The position numbers and the translations under genes were made by a program. Below are positions 60,159 to 64,000 of a DNA stretch of 64,000 nucleotides, in pieces (position 1 is the stretch's first letter; the number at the start of each line of letters is the position of its first letter). Below the pieces are notes generated by a model. It saw only the letters and a program-made list of their open reading frames with translations, made no database searches and was not told where the DNA came from. The stretch comes from Sipunculus nudus (Eukaryota > Annelida > Sipuncula > Golfingiida > Sipunculidae), in assembly GCA_026874595.1 (NCBI GenBank), contig CM049321.1:50513297-50577296 (forward strand), given 5' to 3'.

Positions 60159-60448
60159 AATAACTATGGTATTATATCCCATAATACCTAAGATCCATGT
60201 GGAGTTACTCTCAGTGTAAGAGTCCTGTAAAAACATTCTTATTCATAAATCATTTCATTACAAAACGACTCTTTTATTGTGTAGACATATACCTTTTATC
60301 TTAAATGATAAGCATACACTTGTATATTTTTTATGATGTTTATCAACTCTTTTGTACAGCGTTTGAGAGCACTCTGTGGATTTTACGCTATGTAAAATAA
60401 ATTATTATTATATTATAATTATTTTTATTATTATTATTATTATTAATT
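60159..60448 (+). mobile_element. LINE 3' UTR and (TTA)n tail
   Basis: This continues the LINE fragment. The segment TACAGCGTTTGAGAGCAC and the following GCTATGTAAAATAAATTATT are the typical 3' terminal sequence of CR1/L2-type LINEs in aquatic animals (a GCGCTTTGAG ... CGCTATATAAATAAATTATTATT pattern). It ends in a (TTA/ATT)n run at about 60400-60443, which marks the insertion end. The 5' part of the element is missing or unrecognisable before about 59900. Confidence 0.7.
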
Positions 60449-60449
60449 A

Positions 60450-61325
60450 GTTAACTCTTCTTTCTAACTTTTGCGAAGCAGTTTTTATTTGTGAATGGTT
60501 TCTACGTTCTCAGTATCGGCGAGTTTAACTGTGTTTTAATGTTTCCCTTACTTTGTCATATTTTTCCCAAATGTACATTAATCTTACTTTCGATTTTGCT
60601 AATATATGCTCAATTTATTATATTCAAAATGGCTAACATTTAATTACTTGGGTTCTGATTATATTCCTTTCTGTTCTAGTATACACACATTTTAAATGTG
60701 TGGAGCACTTAATATGTTTTAAACAAAAGCTTATTCGCAATTGGAAACACTCCACACAATACTTTGTTCAAGGTTAAAGGGGTATGATTACTAAATCATG
60801 ATCTCATCCATTCTTTTATATAATTTTTTGTTGCATTCTGGTTGTTATGTTACCATGCTAGATCACGCGTTGCCTTGAGACAAGATTTGCGCCAACTTTG
60901 ACTAAGACTGTAATGGTAACGACCTAACTTTTAGTTTTTATGCTGACTTTTCTCATTCTTAATCTAAGTATGTAAATCTACAGGATTCCATGTCAGTTTG
61001 TGACCACATGACAAGGCGGATCATCGGCTTCCTCTCATTTCATATTCGATCCGGATACGCAAGCCCTGTTTCTTCCGCGCCTGCGGGACCTGTGTATTTA
61101 ATCTCATTTCTGTGTTATAACGCCGCGGAATCCCCCTAAAAGTAAAATTAAATCACCCTCTATGTACCGACGCCTCTTAGCACACCAGCGGTGTAGGTAA
61201 AAAAAGTAATGAAGAGGTTAATGTAGTCCTTCAAAAATATTGGATAAAAATTGTTTCAAGGCAGATTACATATCCCGGTCGTCCCACACTATCAAAATGG
61301 AAGAGGTTTGATATGAGTAGAAACG
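60450..61325. other. Non-coding; weak exon-like stretch
   Basis: At 61018-61137 two frames stay open in GC-richer DNA (one reads SSASSHFIFDPDTQALFLPR), without clear splice sites. Not called. Confidence 0.4.
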
Positions 61326-61329
61326 ACCT

Positions 61330-61515
61330 CTTGAAGGGTGGCGCTCGTTCGTGAGTGATACAAAACTTTTGGACACCGTCTCAGACTGTTGAAATCGAGC
61401 ATTCACCTTGTGTGGGGGGCCGACCGTAGCAAAATTCTCACTGCTCCTCGGCTGAGATTTGAACCCACGATCCCCATGCTTTGGGCCTTGTGTTCTACCC
61501 TCAAACCACATAAGT
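61330..61515 (-). repeat. tRNA-derived SINE family 2, copy 2
   Basis: On the minus strand: TGGTTTGAGGGTAGAACAC, GTGGGTTCAAATCTCAGCCG, AGCAGTGAGAATTTTGCTAC, GGTCGGCCCCCCACACAAGG, collinear with 38369-38520. The 81- and 72-codon frames that cross it are by-products. Confidence 0.6.
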
Positions 61516-61519
61516 CGTG

Positions 61520-64000
61520 CGAATTCTTGACATGTCGAGCAATTGTATCAAATTCACAGTACTACTACAGAAGTCCTTTGCCAGATCCTCGGCCTAGTCC
61601 CATGTAGTTAAACAAAAGCTTAGATTAATATGCAAAAGGTCACATTTCGGACCCGTCAGCATATTGGTTTAATCATTTTCATTGGACCCGGCTTGTTAAT
61701 GGCGAAGGAACGTGATAGTTTTAAATAAATCTCATTATAGCCAGTATATTTTAGATGAACTCGGAGGTGAGAAAATAGTTTTGTTTCAACAGGAATTGAT
61801 GTGCGTTTAGTTTGGTTGGTTGCTGACTTTTTCTGATTAACCGGAATCAATGTTTAATATCATACACAGAAGAAGAAGAAGAAGAAAAATTGAAAGGATT
61901 TAACTTTAAATTTAATAAAATATTGATTTAATGTGCTTAAACAGTTCTGGAGTAGAGCCCCTCGTGATTTTGAGAGCAATCAACTTATTCTCAAGAAGCT
62001 GGACCTATTCACCGGGGAGAATGTATTATAATTGAACAGTTTTAGAGGACATAGGTTAGCGATGTGTGCTTGATTACTCGATTCCGTCCTGTCATTCATT
62101 ATTTTACGTCAGTCTAGTCTACTTCTTCTGTATGGACAGCGATTTTCGTCCGTCTGCACGTGCGATATCTTGTGCAAGGGATTTGATTGTTTTGACAAAA
62201 TTCACCTGGCCTTATAACAGCATTTTGCCGGTGATAAGTGAGATACAACTCACTTGTGCTGATGAGAATATTTGCCGTAAAACCACAACAAAAAAAAGAC
62301 AGGTAAAGAAATTTAAAAAATATCAATAGAGATTTTCTCGTCATTTCCGTGTCCAGGGATGAAATTGGTAAAGCTGAAACATACAATATCTTTTTGGCTG
62401 CTGACTCCAGGATCAAATATTTTACAAGCTGCAATAAGTTTAATTTTTGAGGAGAAGTGATAACTTCCACAGGGTTTGTCTGCTAGTGAAGGATACTTTT
62501 GTTACAATTATTTTTTCCTTTTTCCCTATTTTCGCCCTCGTAGGCGCTAGATCTTCAGTACAGAGGCCTGCAGGCTTGACTTGCGATCGGTCTCGATTGC
62601 AGACATCCTGTTCCAGTTAATATTTAGTTAGAGAATGGGTTTGTGCCCACTACGTGCAAACAGTACTAAGACCACCTCAACTAAATTTCAAGAACAAGAA
62701 ACAGCCTCCAATTCTCTAAATAAATAATTACGCCAGATTATTTTTTTATTGATCAAACAATGCTCAGTTAAATTTACAGGCTGGAGTTTATGGGATTATT
62801 ATAGTTAGGGCTGGGTGTTTGTCAGGTTATTCCGATTCATTATGAATTGCAATGAATTAAGTAGGATACACGGTATATGATTTGACAATGCACATTGTTT
62901 TCTTTGTGTAAAATATTCGTAATTAAATTTCAATGGATGTCCTGCATATGTCTTGTTTCTTGATATTAATTGAATGACAACGACGATAATGAAAACTTCT
63001 CCTGCTTAGCTTGGTCTAAATATAGCAAATGAAAATAGTTCTAGCTTTATAAATACTTAAGGTTTTAGCTTGATTTATTTGTATCCTCATTTGATGGCAT
63101 TCACAATGTTTACTCGATACGACAACACAGCATTCAAAACATATCGTTAATTGTACTCATGTAGCTAATAACCCTAATATTGAACAATATTGTATTGACC
63201 CCCCCCCCCCCCCCCCATCCCCGCCCCACCCAAGTGCAAAACCATTTATTTCATTTTTTCTCCTCCTGTTTTTCTTTCTTATCTCAGTGCATGAGGTAGA
63301 ATTCCAGTACATTGGCGGGGAGGCTCCCTTGCGATCGGACGTCAATTGCCGACACATAGTTTAAGGAAACAGGACTGGCAAAAAGATCCTATATTTAAAT
63401 TCAAACAAAAAGTTGTTTTGAATACATAATATACCTTTAAAGTATACCTCATTTTAAATCTGTCATTATTTTCTTTTTGATAGTACACATGTTTTTAACA
63501 ATGGGCCAATGAAGGTTTGAATGGATTTTGTTATTGATCCGGAACATGATCCGGAGTCAGGAATGACATTAAGGGAAAATGTACAGTCATTTATAAACAA
63601 AAGAATTAGGGATATAGGCCGAATAAGAGAATACAAACACGGTCTTGTTAGCATCCAACAATATGGAAGCCCACAGACTTGCATTCCTTAGATTGCAGAT
63701 TACAAGTTTTCTAAGTGTTCAGTCCATTACGGAGACTGACATCCTGTAGATATCATTCCCTGGGTAACAGTACGTGGTTTTTGCGTCTTTGACTGCAAAA
63801 AGAGAAACTGGGCTAAAACCATTACCTTAACTGTATATTTGTTTCAACAAGATCGCGTTTAGAGTTCGTTCTGACCTTATATTACAATCTGTATTACAGA
63901 GGGAACCAATGAGATTCTTATTGCAGGCCTTATCTTATGAGATCTCAGGGTTTTAGCCTGAGCAATGGAACGCGGCTGTTTTGCCTGCGCTAAGTTTATT
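61520..64000. other. Non-coding; an old repeat pair
   Basis: About 62560-62612 (CAGTACAGAGG ... GACTTGCGATCGG ... CGATTGCAGACA) resembles 63303-63356 (CAGTACATTGG ... CCCTTGCGATCGG ... CAATTGCCGACA). The largest chance frame of the window (118 codons, minus, 62114-62470) lies here and is unrecognised. Confidence 0.4.

Noticed and set aside
62114-62470. 118-codon minus-strand frame, the longest after the GPCR
   Set aside because: No domain, low-complexity hydrophobic and Lys-rich composition, AT-rich codons, and a long competing frame on the other strand. Expected by chance in 64 kb of AT-rich DNA.

Overview
This is a eukaryotic, AT-rich (roughly one third GC by eye) and very gene-poor window. 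The repeat types (tRNA-derived SINEs, a CR1/L2-like LINE tail, hAT-like and Tigger/pogo-like MITEs, many long (AT)n arrays, poly-G/C runs) and the one clear gene, a vasopressin/oxytocin-type neuropeptide GPCR, suggest a marine invertebrate. A lophotrochozoan, probably a bivalve mollusc, is my best guess, but that is inference. There is no bacterial or viral gene organisation. Most open frames are chance frames, including several made of Tyr-Ile repeats from (AT)n tracts.

Genes. The only secure coding sequence is 29126-29987 (+): a large first coding exon holding the N-terminus and TM1-TM6 of a rhodopsin-class peptide receptor. It ends at a strong GTAAGT donor just after TM6, as in vasopressin/oxytocin receptor genes. 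I could not find the TM7 exon. A second likely coding piece, too short for a normal ORF scan, lies at 24770-24921 (+): a GC-rich terminal exon encoding an acidic C-terminus with an IKQE sumoylation-type motif. A weaker candidate gene start lies at about 55200-55500 (+), with an ETS-like promoter box, a short 5' UTR intron, a strong Kozak ATG and a splice donor. A minus-strand internal exon candidate (11884-12013) is weaker still.

Repeats. At least ten dispersed families occur, several more than once, so they can be recognised from the window alone. The most notable is a 480-490 bp TTAA-bounded non-autonomous transposon with four copies (12966, 22095, 40002 and, inverted, 44986). Others are a 660-790 bp LTR present as two inverted copies (43497-44156 and about 46093-46883); a hAT-like MITE with a 7/8-matching 8 bp target duplication (10641-11059) and a second partial copy (36479); a Tigger/pogo-like MITE sitting in an (AT)n array (14721-14896) and a longer relative (26122 to about 27290); a SINE next to (AT)n arrays in two opposite copies (2279 and 7388); a second SINE family (38369, 52441, 61330); a (CACAAA)-tailed repeat in four copies (12165, 20595, 44250, 58800); an inverted pair with direct terminal repeats (51973 and 54905); and a LINE 3' end (59911-60448) ending in (TTA)n.

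Structure. (AT)n arrays repeatedly sit inside or beside direct duplications. The clearest is a 213 bp tandem duplication at 34.2-34.6 kb whose 149 bp non-AT parts differ at one base. A cluster of five ATCGAT motifs in 143 bp (25820-25962), between the candidate terminal exon and the GPCR, may be regulatory. No complete new system is evident. The best undescribed candidates are the TTAA element family, the inverted LTR pair, and the link between (AT)n arrays and duplications.
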